From positions 1-21,657 of the forward strand of contig JASJQH010000199.1 in the NCBI GenBank assembly GCA_040143965.1: DNA of 21,657 nt. The letters run 5' to 3'. Below the pieces are notes generated by a model that was not told the origin of the DNA, ran no database searches, and saw only the letters and a list, made by a program, of their open reading frames with translations. The DNA is from Basidiobolus ranarum (Eukaryota; Basidiobolomycota; Basidiobolomycetes; Basidiobolales). The translations under genes and the position numbers were made by a program. Positions 10,601 to 19,957 of the stretch are shown here, piece after piece. The first letter of the stretch is position 1; the number at the start of each line of letters is the position of its first letter.

Positions 10601-13600
10601 TTTACTGGCAAAGTTAAGCAAGATTAACCATGGCTCTTCCAAAAATAGTAACTTTGCAGAACCCATGCGAAGATAGACCGAAGAATCTTGCCCACTCTCC
10701 GGAAACGTTTCATATCGGAAGTCAGCTAACTCCTCTCCTTGGATGGTGAGTAGGTATTTGAAAGATTCGGCATTATTCGCGTTCATGAAATTGGATACGC
10801 TTATATTCCCGAGCTTAGCACCCAGGCGTATATATTCGTCTCTTAAAACCACGGCTGCATCCCCCTTAAGCAAAGATATAGAAGAGAGTTTGGTTCCGTT
10901 ATCATTCAGAATGAAATTTATACTTTTCATTCTCGCCAGGATCTTCATGGTGTTATTGGTCGGTGTGGCATTCGACTCGGATTGATCTACATCATCTACG
11001 ATGCTCTTTGATGTGGCACTGGAAGGAGTGGTAGGCACGAATGTAGCAAGTAGAAAATCATAAAGAGTCAAGATGCTTTTGTTGGTAATCACGATGTTAA
11101 CCGAAGAGAAGGAAATATCGACAATCTGGTCGAATTTCTCGTATGTTGACATATACTCCGGAGATTGGGGATTAATTGAGTGATAGAGAATGCGGACCAG
11201 TTCTGCTTCATCCTCCTTATCCTCCGTTTCTGAGGTGATAATGTACTCAAATCCCTCACCGGGATTCATCATATCTTCAACAGCAAGCGATTGAATGGTG
11301 ACTAAAGACTCCATGTCAAACTCTCTCTGGGTAAGCTCAATACGGAAATTGTTGAGGTGCATATTAGCAAGGGTGACTTCTTTCATCTCCTTATCTGCTT
11401 TACGAAGGGATGCTTCTAATCGGTCAATGCTAAATGAAAATTCCACCAATTTATGCTCAAGCTTCAGTCTAGTGTTACTAAGAGCATTATCCTAAAAGAA
11501 CCATATTCGAATTAGATAGTGTTGCTGCACTTTTGAAATTAGCAAACTTACTTGGTCGTCTTTGGCATCAAAGAACTCATCCTCTTCATCCTGCTCATCA
11601 TCGTCATCGATAAACAGTTCCGATGAATTATAATTGCTGTAGTAATTCGCACCTATCACTGAGTTCTGTGGTAAGACAGACTCTGTGGAGGATTCATCCC
11701 CAAGCACGAGATCAATAAGCCTCATTAAAGCCTTGTACTTGGTGTCAGAAACGTTTATCTTCAACAGCGGTAAATCACCAGAAATCTTTAGCCCAGTGAT
11801 ATTCGAAGCCCGAGGAATAATCGAGACATCAACACAAAACTTCATATTGATTCGATCAACAATGTGGAGGTCATCATTCCGACCAGAATTATCGGTGTTT
11901 TTTATCTTCGCTAAACATGATTCGAGATTTTGCCCAACCAAAAGCTACAAGATAATAGAAGCACATGTTTAGAGTTTGCATGGCAGATGATACTTCAACC
12001 CTCAACCCTCAACCTCTTACCTGAACTGAATTCATGTTCACCAAAAACCGATCATACATCAGGTTCTCAAGTTCTTTAAGGTCCCCTTCGGTAAGGTTTC
12101 CTTTGATCTTTTCCTCCATCTCAACTTTATGGTCTTTACTGACCAAATCGCTCTCTATCATGATATGACCAGAATCGAGAACAACCACTTGAGAGTCTTT
12201 GTCATTGCAGCTTAAGAATACAACAAACGTTAGCACGTGATTTATAAATATTGCCATCAAGCATTAAACAGTACTTTTCGGGAAAGATGAAAATAGGAGC
12301 ATTGAGATCGATCTTCACATCAATAGTCTTATGCTCCTCTAGAGCAAACTGGAGACCTGCCTTGGTTTGTTGAGTAAGACCTTCGATTGTACTCCCAGCT
12401 GCTTCCTATGAACAACAGTTGTCAAGAGAAGGCCTTTGATGTAAACGCTGAGAAGAATTTCCTTACCATAAGAGCGACCATGGATTCTAATGAAGACACT
12501 GGTGGTTTCAAGAACTTCGACACCGCGTCTATTACAGACGGGTTGTAAATGACTTCCAGATTTTGCATCTTCATCATCAGAGCATCATCTGCATGACTAT
12601 CCAAGGGATTGTGCTCATAGTCAAGCAAAAAGAACGGATTGCTGTGATTTCTTAAAAATTCAAGAGTTTGCTCGGTTCTAAGACATGATATTAGCATAAC
12701 GGGCAGAATTGATAGATCAGATTGGTACATACTGTTCTGATGTATCTTGGTCATCTGCAACCATGTCGTCCACATCGTCGTTTGTATCTTGTACGCGCAT
12801 AAGAAGTGGATATAAGGTTCCTTCTGTGCTTCCGTCATACAAATTCAATCCATTTAGAGAGAGCCCAGCTTTGAAGGAATCAAACCTATTGAGGAACTTC
12901 ATGGTGACAGTATCGAAAACCAGCTCGGCAATAACATTCTTGGATTTATGAGGACCTTGTTTAAGAGCAAGAGAGCCTCTTTTGAGCTGGGTTGTCACTG
13001 ATAAAATAACACTCTAAATTGATTGGAGGGATTCTTAAGTAAGTTTTTCACATCAAGTGGAAGTTTACACCGCATACCTCTTTAGGAAGTTGTAATGCGA
13101 CTTCTGCTTGATTTTCATCGAAATCTATTGTTTCGTATAGCTCCTGCTTTTGCTCCTCCGTAAACGTGGGACCATCTTGTTCACCTTGGGTCTAAAGTAC
13201 GATTTGGAAGAGCATAAATGGCTTTAGTCAAATATCTGAAAGATATCAAAATCGTGCAACTTTACATCCGCACTCCAGCCACTGAACCAGCCACCAAGCC
13301 ATCCAGTAGGCTTCTCCTGCTCCTTTTGTTTTGCTGCAACAAAATGGTTAACAAAGTTGGAATATAGGAAATCAACAGAAGGGAAACAAACCGATGATAG
13401 CCTTCTCTTTTTTGAGCTTGGATTGGGCTAAAGATCTATAAAAACGAAGATCCTCAAAAGACAGTATCCGCTCGAGGGCCTCCAGTTTAGCTTCGTTCTA
13501 TACATTGTTAGAGTTAACTGTTAATGATGGATTTGAGGTTGTGAGCACCTATAGAGACGCATACCTCTGGCGTCAATCTCTCCAACTTTGAGTCGACATA

Positions 13601-15342
13601 TAAAGGAATATAGGCTTTTCGTTGGTCACGACGTTCGGCAAAATATTTCCAAGACCATTTTCGGTTACGCTCATGGATCTCCGAGTAAACACATCTGCCT
13701 TTTAACCAAACATCATAATTAGCATCACATCAATAAATCAGTTGCAACTTGGGCAATACCGGCGTAATCTAACCAGGCTCTTGGATTCTCTGCTACACTA
13801 ACATGTCTAGGGGGTCGGTATTTTTGAAACTACGATGCAATGGTTAGAATTTACTTGTTAGTGGATATATTATGAACCCTCTAAACCTTCTTTTGTCGCA
13901 TTGAGTATTCAAACAAGTTAGCCAACAGCAACATATCACGGTACTGTTCATCATCAAACACAAACCCAAATTCTTCAAACAGCAAGCCCGCAGCAACCTT
14001 GGGGGTATCCACATTGAAATTTTTGTTCACCCGAATCTGATCGACAACCAAAGAAGGTGAGTAGGAATCAATATTTACAACTATATCGTTATGCTTACAC
14101 GTCCAACACCCGTAACTGGCTTAAGAATAAATTGATGATTCTTGAATTTACTTTTGTCAGTGGAGATCTACAATAAATCATGCAGAAATATTAGCAACTA
14201 TTGACGTAAGAGCTGAACTTGAGCTGCAATCCGTCTCTTACCATTTGTGTGAAGTGTTCCACAAACTCGTCGTATGATTTTCCCGCTAGAGAGACCGTTT
14301 CAGTATTCCAGTAAACGGCCATGGAACCCAGTTTAACTAACTAGAAGTATCAATGGCTTAATGAGAAGTCGATATGAATCAAATCTATTCTCTGGATGCT
14401 TTACTTTGTGAATTATATCTGTTTGTTGATCAATAAAGGTTTCTTTCCAATTTTCATCTGTAGAGCTAGCTGAAAGTTCGTGTAAAGTGAAGCCAACAGA
14501 GAACGGATGCTAAATACAATATTGGTTGTTCGTTAATCGAGTCCGTGTGTTTAGAATCTTCCTATTGTTAAAAGCTACCTCGGCATTACTGAGCTTATCT
14601 TCATAACGTATGTGAATGTTATTGATAGAGACTTGTAGGTTATCGGCGATTTTTGTGACCAACTGGGTTACAAAAGAAGAAGATTTGGCATCATCTTGTT
14701 CCATAGGTTAAAATCCATTCAGATTGATGTGTCTTTTACACGAAACTATCTACTCTAATACCTTGTCCGGGGTCAATTTTAGGTTGCGTATGAAGCAACT
14801 CGGCCGTCTCTAGCTTTTCCTGTTTGAGAGCTTGTTGCCGTTCGTCTTCTTCCTCTTGGTTATATTCAGATTCACCACTGGGTGTGGCCAAAAGGTATAC
14901 GTTGTTAATGTACACTCGTACAGGTTGGTTTTTCAGGTTGTGCCAAGGAATTTTACACGTCAATTCTCCTAGATAACCTATTAAATCCGGAATATGAGCA
15001 TACACGTCCTTAGTAAAGAAAGAGTGGATCCGAAGAAAATGAAGGAAAGGGACACTTCCCCTGCCAAAAATGGTATATGGGCTGATTCAAATTGTTTACA
15101 AACCTTCAACCACATTAATGGGGAGATTGAACTTATCTAAAGCCTCTTTTTTCAGCTTTAAATTCCGTAGTACCACGTCACCTATAAAAGACAAGGTTGA
15201 GATTGGGAAATTTCAAAGATACACTTAACTTGGTAATATTCATACCTTTCCATACGCCAACATTAAACTGAGAAGTCTCAAGATTGTCGACATAATCTCC
15301 AAGGAATTTATTAATCACACTAGCAAAAACACCCTCGAACAT
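4621..15342 (-). CDS. VPS13: VPS13 bridge-type lipid transfer protein, 21 exons
   Basis: Rod-like protein that moves phospholipids in bulk between membranes at contact sites. Exons (high to low): 15342-15246, 15181-15104, 14977-14762, 14694-14579, 14509-14405, 14340-14242, 14167-14099, 14036-13887, 13829-13760, 13698-13565, 13497-13392, 13333-13266, 13191-13078, 13013-12733, 12677-12467, 12405-12275, 12210-12021, 11944-11552, 11491-10211, 10150-5273, 5214-4621. They total 9381 nt, all phases match, giving 3126 aa, close to yeast Vps13. Residues 1-115 are the chorein domain ([29 protein letters not shown]). HPFSVGFTL and STDENWK follow. An acidic tract leads into EFFDAKD (868-874), FFAT-like. 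Six VAB repeats carry their conserved Asn at 1830, 1943, 2060, 2171, 2283 and 2389. About 2811-2975 is the ATG2_C-like helical region ([15 protein letters not shown] spans the last splice), and about 2995-3120 is PH-like. Least certain are introns 3 and 9, with poor acceptors (ACAAG, AAAAG), and intron 2 at 126 nt. Confidence 0.95.
6441..6540 (-). repeat. In-frame 39-45 bp minisatellite in the VPS13 post-VAB linker
   Basis: The sequence GTATCTCGTCTGGA recurs at 6441, 6486 and 6525. The first two units are 45 and 39 bp and nearly identical; the third is partial. On the coding strand they give three copies of SRRDT at residues 2508, 2521 and 2536, separated by RDSFEQS(I/V). Unit lengths are multiples of three. 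The array lies between the last VAB repeat and the next folded region, where a flexible linker is expected. Confidence 0.8.
11558..11578 (-). other. FFAT-like VAP-binding motif in VPS13 (residues 868-874)
   Basis: The coding strand gives EFFDAKD directly after an acidic tract ([10 protein letters not shown]), at the end of exon 18. It matches the FFAT core consensus E-F-F-D-A-x-E with Asp at the last acidic position. FFAT motifs bind the MSP domain of ER proteins VAP/Scs2. Human VPS13A and VPS13C carry a motif of this type at a comparable distance from the N-terminus (established knowledge). Binding here is inferred. Confidence 0.75.
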
Positions 15343-16056
15343 GGTAGGATATTCTTTTTTTTATCGTCTAAAAGAAACTATCGACGCACTTTAGCGGAAG
15401 TTTCTATTTACTATAGGTATGTAAGTGCTAAAAAAAGTCAAGGAAGTAGTTTTGTAAGGTTTCCACTTCAGATGAATTCCCTCAATTATCAGATCATATC
15501 TCGCTTATTGTGATGTCACAAGTACTAAAAATATCGTAGGGGATGATTCAATCATTTCGTCAGGAAACAAATTAAATGGATTTGGTCAATGAATGTAAAT
15601 AGCGGATAAGCTGTGTAACTATTCTTGATTCTCTATTCTGTAGCTATTCTCTTAGTGCACCATTTCAACATTTTTAAGGGATTTCCTTTTACATCAACAA
15701 CATAAATATCGAAATGGTACTGTAAGCGAGTGTTTAATATATACAGTGTCCAAACATTAACCAGTATTGTCATTCACTCTCTTCAGTAACTATAGTTCCA
15801 AATTGAAACTACGACGAAGATTACCTTTATATATTTTTAAAATACTCTTGAGATCATATCAATTTTTAACTCGATCGATGGTTGAACACAACAAACGACA
15901 ACTTGGTGAATAAGCTTCACAAATCGTGAATTCCTGCTTTACCTCTCGATATCTCATCCGAATGTGACTGCGCTCATAGACCAACTCTAACCAATCATTA
16001 AATCCCTAAAACATCATTGATAAGCACGCTTTTCACTTTCTACCTCATACATAGGT
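15343..16056. other. Divergent intergenic region between VPS13 and photolyase
   Basis: A 714-bp AT-rich region with no coding frame. A T-run at 15354-15361 gives an A-rich leader just upstream of the VPS13 ATG. A TATA-like stretch (TTTATATATTTTTAA, about 15826-15840) lies about 220 bp before the photolyase ATG; it would require a long leader, so its role is uncertain. I recognise no light-response element. Confidence 0.5.
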
Positions 16057-17851
16057 ATGACTGTAGCTAAGCGACATATTGATAGTCTAGAGACGTCAAG
16101 TACAAAACCTAAACGTCTCAAAGGTACCCAGAACACAAACAACAAGAACATGTCCGAGAGGAATACACTAATCTGGTTTCGTACTGATCTGAGAGTTAGA
16201 GATAACACTGCCCTACATGAAGCCGCTGAATTTGCCAAAAGAGGAAACAGTGTACTTTTTGGTGCGTTTGTAATCTCGACAGAAGAGTGGAAAGCTCACG
16301 ATCTAAGCTCCTTAAAAGTTGACTTTATGCTGCGTAATCTCGCTAGTCTAAAAGATGAACTTACGAAGTTGAATATACCTCTTGTAATTGAACGTATCGA
16401 GACTCCCAATGAAGTCCCACAAGGAATACTAGGAATATGCCAAGAGTATAACATTGACAAAGTGTTTTGCAACCGTGAATATGAAGTAGATGAACAAAAA
16501 CGTGACGAAAAAACTGATGTCTTGTTGAATCAAAACGGAATAGAGTTTCATCTCCGTCATGATCAATGTATAGTAGAGCCTGGATTAGTCGTTACTCAAG
16601 CTGATAAACCATACACAGTTTTTACACCGTTCAAGAAGAATTGGCTAAAAAAAGTCGGGAGTGATAAGAAGTATCACCATCCATTGCCAATCCCCTCTTC
16701 ATTTCCAAGCGCGAACGCATCTCAATACAAGAGATTGTTTGACGCTAAGCCGCCATTAGAATTGGAGGAATTCCCATTAGACTCTGAGATGCGGAAGGTT
16801 GGCACTTCATTATATCCCGAAGGTGAAGCAGAAGCGCATAATCGACTCGAAAAGTTTTGTAAAAAAAAGATTCAGGATTACGATGTCGGTAGAGACTTTC
16901 CTATTGAAAATGGTACTAGTGTTCTATCACCATATCTAGCGGCTGGTGTGATTTCCGCACGTCAATGTCTTACCAAAGCTCTAAATGCAAATGAAAATAG
17001 ATTAGTATCAGGTAATGAAGGGGTTCAGACGTGGATTTCTGAACTAGCATGGCGGGATTTCTATCGAAACGTATTGATTTCCTTCCCACGAGTATGCAAA
17101 AATCGAGCTTTCAAGCCAGAAACCGAGAACATTGAATGGGATGATGATGAGGGAAAATTCGAAGACTGGTGTAAAGGGCGAACTGGATATCCCATCGTAG
17201 ATGCCGGTAATGACAATCTAGAAGCTGAATCTTATAGCAATCACTAATTGATAGTAACATGTAGGAATGCGCCAATTAAATTCCATAGGGTGGATGCACA
17301 ATCGACTTCGAATGATAGTGGCCATGTTCCTCACTAAAGACCTTCTGATTAATTGGCAAAAAGGTGAACGCTACTTCATGAACAACTTAGTTGATGGTGA
17401 CTTTGCATCCAACAATGGGGGTTGGCAATGGGTATTTTGAACTTTGATTCCATCTGCAACACCACGTGCACAGTTCTAATGCTCCATGATATAGGCCGCA
17501 TCCACAGGCACTGATTCTCAGCCGTACTTTCGAATATTCAACCCCGCACTTCAATCTGAACGTTTCGACAAGAATGGGGATTTTATCAGAAAATGGATTC
17601 CAGAACTAAAGCATATCAAGGGAAAAGCCATCCACGAACCTTTTAAACACTTATCTCCTTCAGAATTCAAGAAACTTGGGTAATCGTCGAAGAATTCCCT
17701 TTTACGCATAGTCAACATCGTCAAAGAATTTCCTTTTTGGACATCCATTAACCTCTTGCGCATTTCTAGGTATGCAAAGCCAATCGTGGATCATTCTCAA
17801 GCTCGTCAGCGGACATTAGCTGCCTTCAAGGCTATTATGAAGAAGAAATAG
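16057..17851 (+). CDS. PHR1: Class I CPD photolyase (deoxyribodipyrimidine photo-lyase), 4 exons
   Basis: Light-driven flavoenzyme that splits cyclobutane pyrimidine dimers. Exons 16057-17206, 17265-17431, 17495-17679 and 17770-17851 total 1584 nt (527 aa plus stop); introns are 58, 63 and 90 nt. Without splicing the frame stops soon after GYPIVDAG; splicing restores the order [63 protein letters not shown] and a Lys-rich end (IMKKK). Residues about 37-165 form the antenna (photolyase-homology) domain ([13 protein letters not shown]), and the C-terminal half the FAD-binding domain ([12 protein letters not shown]). NNGGWQWAASTG is typical of class I CPD enzymes rather than (6-4) photolyases or animal cryptochromes. 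A 31-residue extension with KPKRLK, a possible nuclear signal, precedes a second Met at residue 32, which could start a shorter form. The folate or deazaflavin antenna cofactor cannot be decided. Subfamily is confident; the symbol follows yeast. Confidence 0.95.
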
Positions 17852-17881
17852 GGTCAAATATTGAAATAAGGTTTTATATTA

Positions 17882-17887
17882 AATAAA
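17882..17887 (+). terminator. Putative polyadenylation signal of the photolyase gene
   Basis: A canonical AATAAA lies 31 nt past the photolyase TAG in an AT-rich stretch, a typical position for a 3'-end signal. No transcript evidence is available. Confidence 0.55.
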
Positions 17888-18260
17888 TGGAATGATAGAG
17901 ATTTAGCAGTATATATCACGTATCACCTACAATCATATCTAAAAGCCCACTAATCTGATCACTGGGCCCTATTGCTATATATACACAGTATTTGCTTATT
18001 ATTGAATACTTTCTATTAATTACTATTTATATACTGTTTACTTTATTTACTGTTTACTTGTCTTCCATTAGATCTGAGTTTTAGGAAAGCGTTCTAGGCA
18101 GAACTTGCTGTATCGCTCCTCAATAATGCAACCTGTTGAAACCTGAGAATCACTGGCCATCTGTATGCCCCATATATAGTCATCATCGACGGAATCGATC
18201 GAACTGCTGTTTCCTATTTCGATTCAATGCCGATGATTCCAAAACCCTGTCCAAGCGATG

Positions 18261-18268
18261 TATATAAG
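18261..18268 (+). promoter_or_regulatory. TATA box of the LRR protein gene
   Basis: TATATAAG is a near-perfect TATA box. It is followed after about 30 bp by a C/T-rich tract (CTTCCCCTTCCCCTTCCCCC region) where fungal transcription commonly starts. The main ATG is at 18463, leaving a leader of roughly 165 nt before any splicing. Confidence 0.65.
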
Positions 18269-18462
18269 CCAGCGCAGTTTAGATTATTTCTCTTCCCCTT
18301 CCCCTTCCCCCGCAGTTGTAAATTCACCACTCTTGAAGGTTCGTGCCTTCTGAACATGAATAAATCCTAGCTTTCTACCATAGGTTGTTGTTTGCATTAT
18401 CGATTGACACTAACTCGTATCTTTTTAGGTAATCGACCACTTCCGAAATACATAGTTGAAAT

Positions 18463-19432
18463 ATGCGTAAAACGCACCTTGCGAATCTTTGCATCACGAA
18501 GTCGACTAGGAATTTCACCATAGAAACACCGAATCCTTCTAAACCCACCAATTTGATAACATCAACCACTCTTGATCCATCTCGGTTCCTCAACACTAGT
18601 TACGACAAGTACATCAGTGAAGAAGAGTGCCAGCAAGTTGTCCACCACGCTTTGAAGGTGATACACGGTCCGATTTTTCCATGTAAGAGAAGAAAGCGCG
18701 AGAAATTGTTCCACCAAGGTAACTTTATAGCCTCAAGTGATTGGGCTTATCATCCACTTAACATCTCTAGGTGTTAGTCATAGCAATCCTCCCCCCAAAT
18801 CACTACTTAAATGGTGCTGTACAGTGATAGCAAAGGATATTCAGGAATATATTCATGAAAACCAAGCCTCTATAACCGCGCTGCCACTCCATCTTAAAGA
18901 AATCCTTATAAAGCAGGTGAGCAAAGCGTATCAAATGAATGATGTGTGTCTTGGGTTATTTTTTGATACCGGGTATCAAACTGTGAATTTTCAAAACGCT
19001 CACCTAAGTTACGACATCTTGAATAAGTTTCTCTCATTCTCCACCGGCTCTAGCCACATAATCTCCGACAAGTGCCTTAATAACGTTACCCATTTGAATA
19101 TCGCTTACAGTAACATTGAAGCGACGTGGTTTCTCGCTCTACTTCCTCAATATCTAACTGATCTAACCTATCTGAACATCTCTGGTTGCTTTGATGGACG
19201 ATATGGTCGAAAGGTGGTACACACGATGACGAGCCATTTGAAGAAACTTGAATTCCTGAATATCTCTGGTGTGGTATGGCTTACCAATTCGGTGATATTA
19301 GAATGTGTCGATTGGTCCCATGAACTACTCAACTTAAAAATCCTTACTATAGAGCGTTGTCCACGAATGGATGCCATCTATGTTCATGATCAAATACGAA
19401 AAATCCGGCCAGAGGTTCATGTACAAATTTGA
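18463..19432 (+). CDS. Uncharacterised leucine-rich-repeat protein, 2 exons
   Basis: I do not recognise a named family. Exon 1 is 18463-18718 and exon 2 is 18771-19432. The 52-nt intron starts GTAACT and ends CTTAACATCTCTAG, with CTTAAC as a possible branch site; phase 1 matches on both sides and gives 305 aa. Without splicing, the first frame stops at 18777. An in-frame TGA just upstream fixes the start at 18463. The N-terminal 70 residues are Ser/Thr-rich, followed by a basic cluster (CKRRKREK, 74-81), a possible nuclear signal. Residues about 120-135 (ITALPLHLKEILIKQV) weakly resemble the start of an F-box. From about 188 on there are at least four LRR-like units (VTHLNIAYSNI, LTYLNISGC, LEFLNISGV, LKILTIERCP), and the end (IRKIRPEVHVQI) looks like an LRR-domain C-terminus. 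A substrate-recognition adaptor is possible but unproven. The gene structure is more certain than the function. Confidence 0.75.
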
Positions 19433-19690
19433 TTGATTTAGTTTTATTCAGCTCATTCAGTTCTACTCATTCTGAGCCAACTTCATTAATCTCGATTTAG
19501 TAAATGCACTGCTGGAACGTGTAGGCATTTCACATCACCCAAGCACTTTCATCATGTATCACCACTTTTGTTTCTTAGATACACCTCCCATATTATTTCC
19601 TGTATTAGTTCCCAATTGTATATTAAATTCATTTACGCATTGTTATCTGACACAATGGTGTTTATATTCTGCTTCATTCCATGTTGTTAT
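19433..19690. other. AT-rich spacer after the LRR gene
   Basis: Short AT-rich stretch before the retroelement remnant. A frame is open from 19568 into the remnant, but its first 40 or so residues are hydrophobic and do not resemble the copia reverse transcriptase/RNase H region expected upstream. I take this part as decayed element or flanking DNA. Confidence 0.35.
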
Positions 19691-19903
19691 CTCATATTAG
19701 CTAGAAATACCATCTTTCATAATAGAAGCAAATATATACATATTAGACATTATCTTAATAGAAAAACTATAATGAATAAGTTTAATGACCGAGCTTATTG
19801 CTCTACAAAAAGCATGATTGTTGATGTATTGACCAAACTATTTGCTAGCCAAAAATTGGAGAAATTTAGATCTTCCTCAGGATTGGTTTATATGACTATT
19901 TAG
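19691..19903 (+). mobile_element. Ty1/copia retrotransposon remnant: C-terminal end of the pol polyprotein
   Basis: The frame reads LILARNTIFHNRSKYIHIRHYL, then AYCSTKSMIVDVLTK and LEKFRSSSGL before a TAG at 19901. This follows the usual C-terminus of copia RNase H: A(K/R)NPxFHxRxKHIDIRxHF, then EYCxTxxMIADxLTKxL and a short FEKxRxxLGL end. Only about 70 residues are recognisable. The preceding RNase H and reverse transcriptase motifs are not visible in the same frame, so the copy is broken and cannot be autonomous. A purine run (19908-19914) sits right after the stop, where the polypurine tract of such elements belongs. The orientation is plus. Confidence 0.75.
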
Positions 19904-19907
19904 TTTA

Positions 19908-19957
19908 GGGAGGGTATTGAGATTCCTATTGCCTAGGTACCTATAGAGTCATATATA
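19908..19957 (+). repeat. Polypurine tract and LTR-start-like segment behind the copia remnant
   Basis: GGGAGGG (19908-19914) follows the pol stop by a few bases, and TATTGAGATTCC begins at 19915. Copia 3' LTRs usually start with TG directly after a polypurine tract; TATTGAG could be a mutated TGTTGAG. The 3' end of the LTR cannot be set. A TATA-like CTATAAATAATAC at about 20152-20164 may be the LTR promoter. A related segment lies at 21250-21303. Confidence 0.5.

Larger units (their letters stand above)
17852..18462. other. Intergenic region and leader of the LRR gene
   Basis: There is no coding frame. The left part holds the photolyase 3' end and an AT-rich stretch with a direct repeat of TACTGTTTACTT at 18032 and 18048. 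The right part holds the TATA box and a C/T tract (about 18290-18312) of the next gene. A splice-acceptor-like TAACTCGTATCTTTTTAG at 18411-18428 suggests an intron in the 5' leader, but I cannot fix its donor. A four-codon upstream ORF (ATG at 18358, MNKS stop) precedes the main start unless it is spliced out. Confidence 0.5.

Noticed and set aside
14054-14098. Alternative acceptor (ATATAG) that would add an [17 protein letters not shown] stretch to VPS13
   Set aside because: It gives either an immediate stop or a sequence unlike the family; the acceptor at 14037 yields the expected GVGR-IRVNKNF join in phase.
17207-17264. Possible frameshift or pseudogene in the photolyase after GYPIVDAG
   Set aside because: A clean 58-nt GT-AG intron restores the conserved reading frame, and the two later breaks are also ordinary introns.
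18338-18350. GGTTCGTGCC resembling a tRNA T-arm
   Set aside because: No matching D-arm, anticodon arm or acceptor stem could be found around it.
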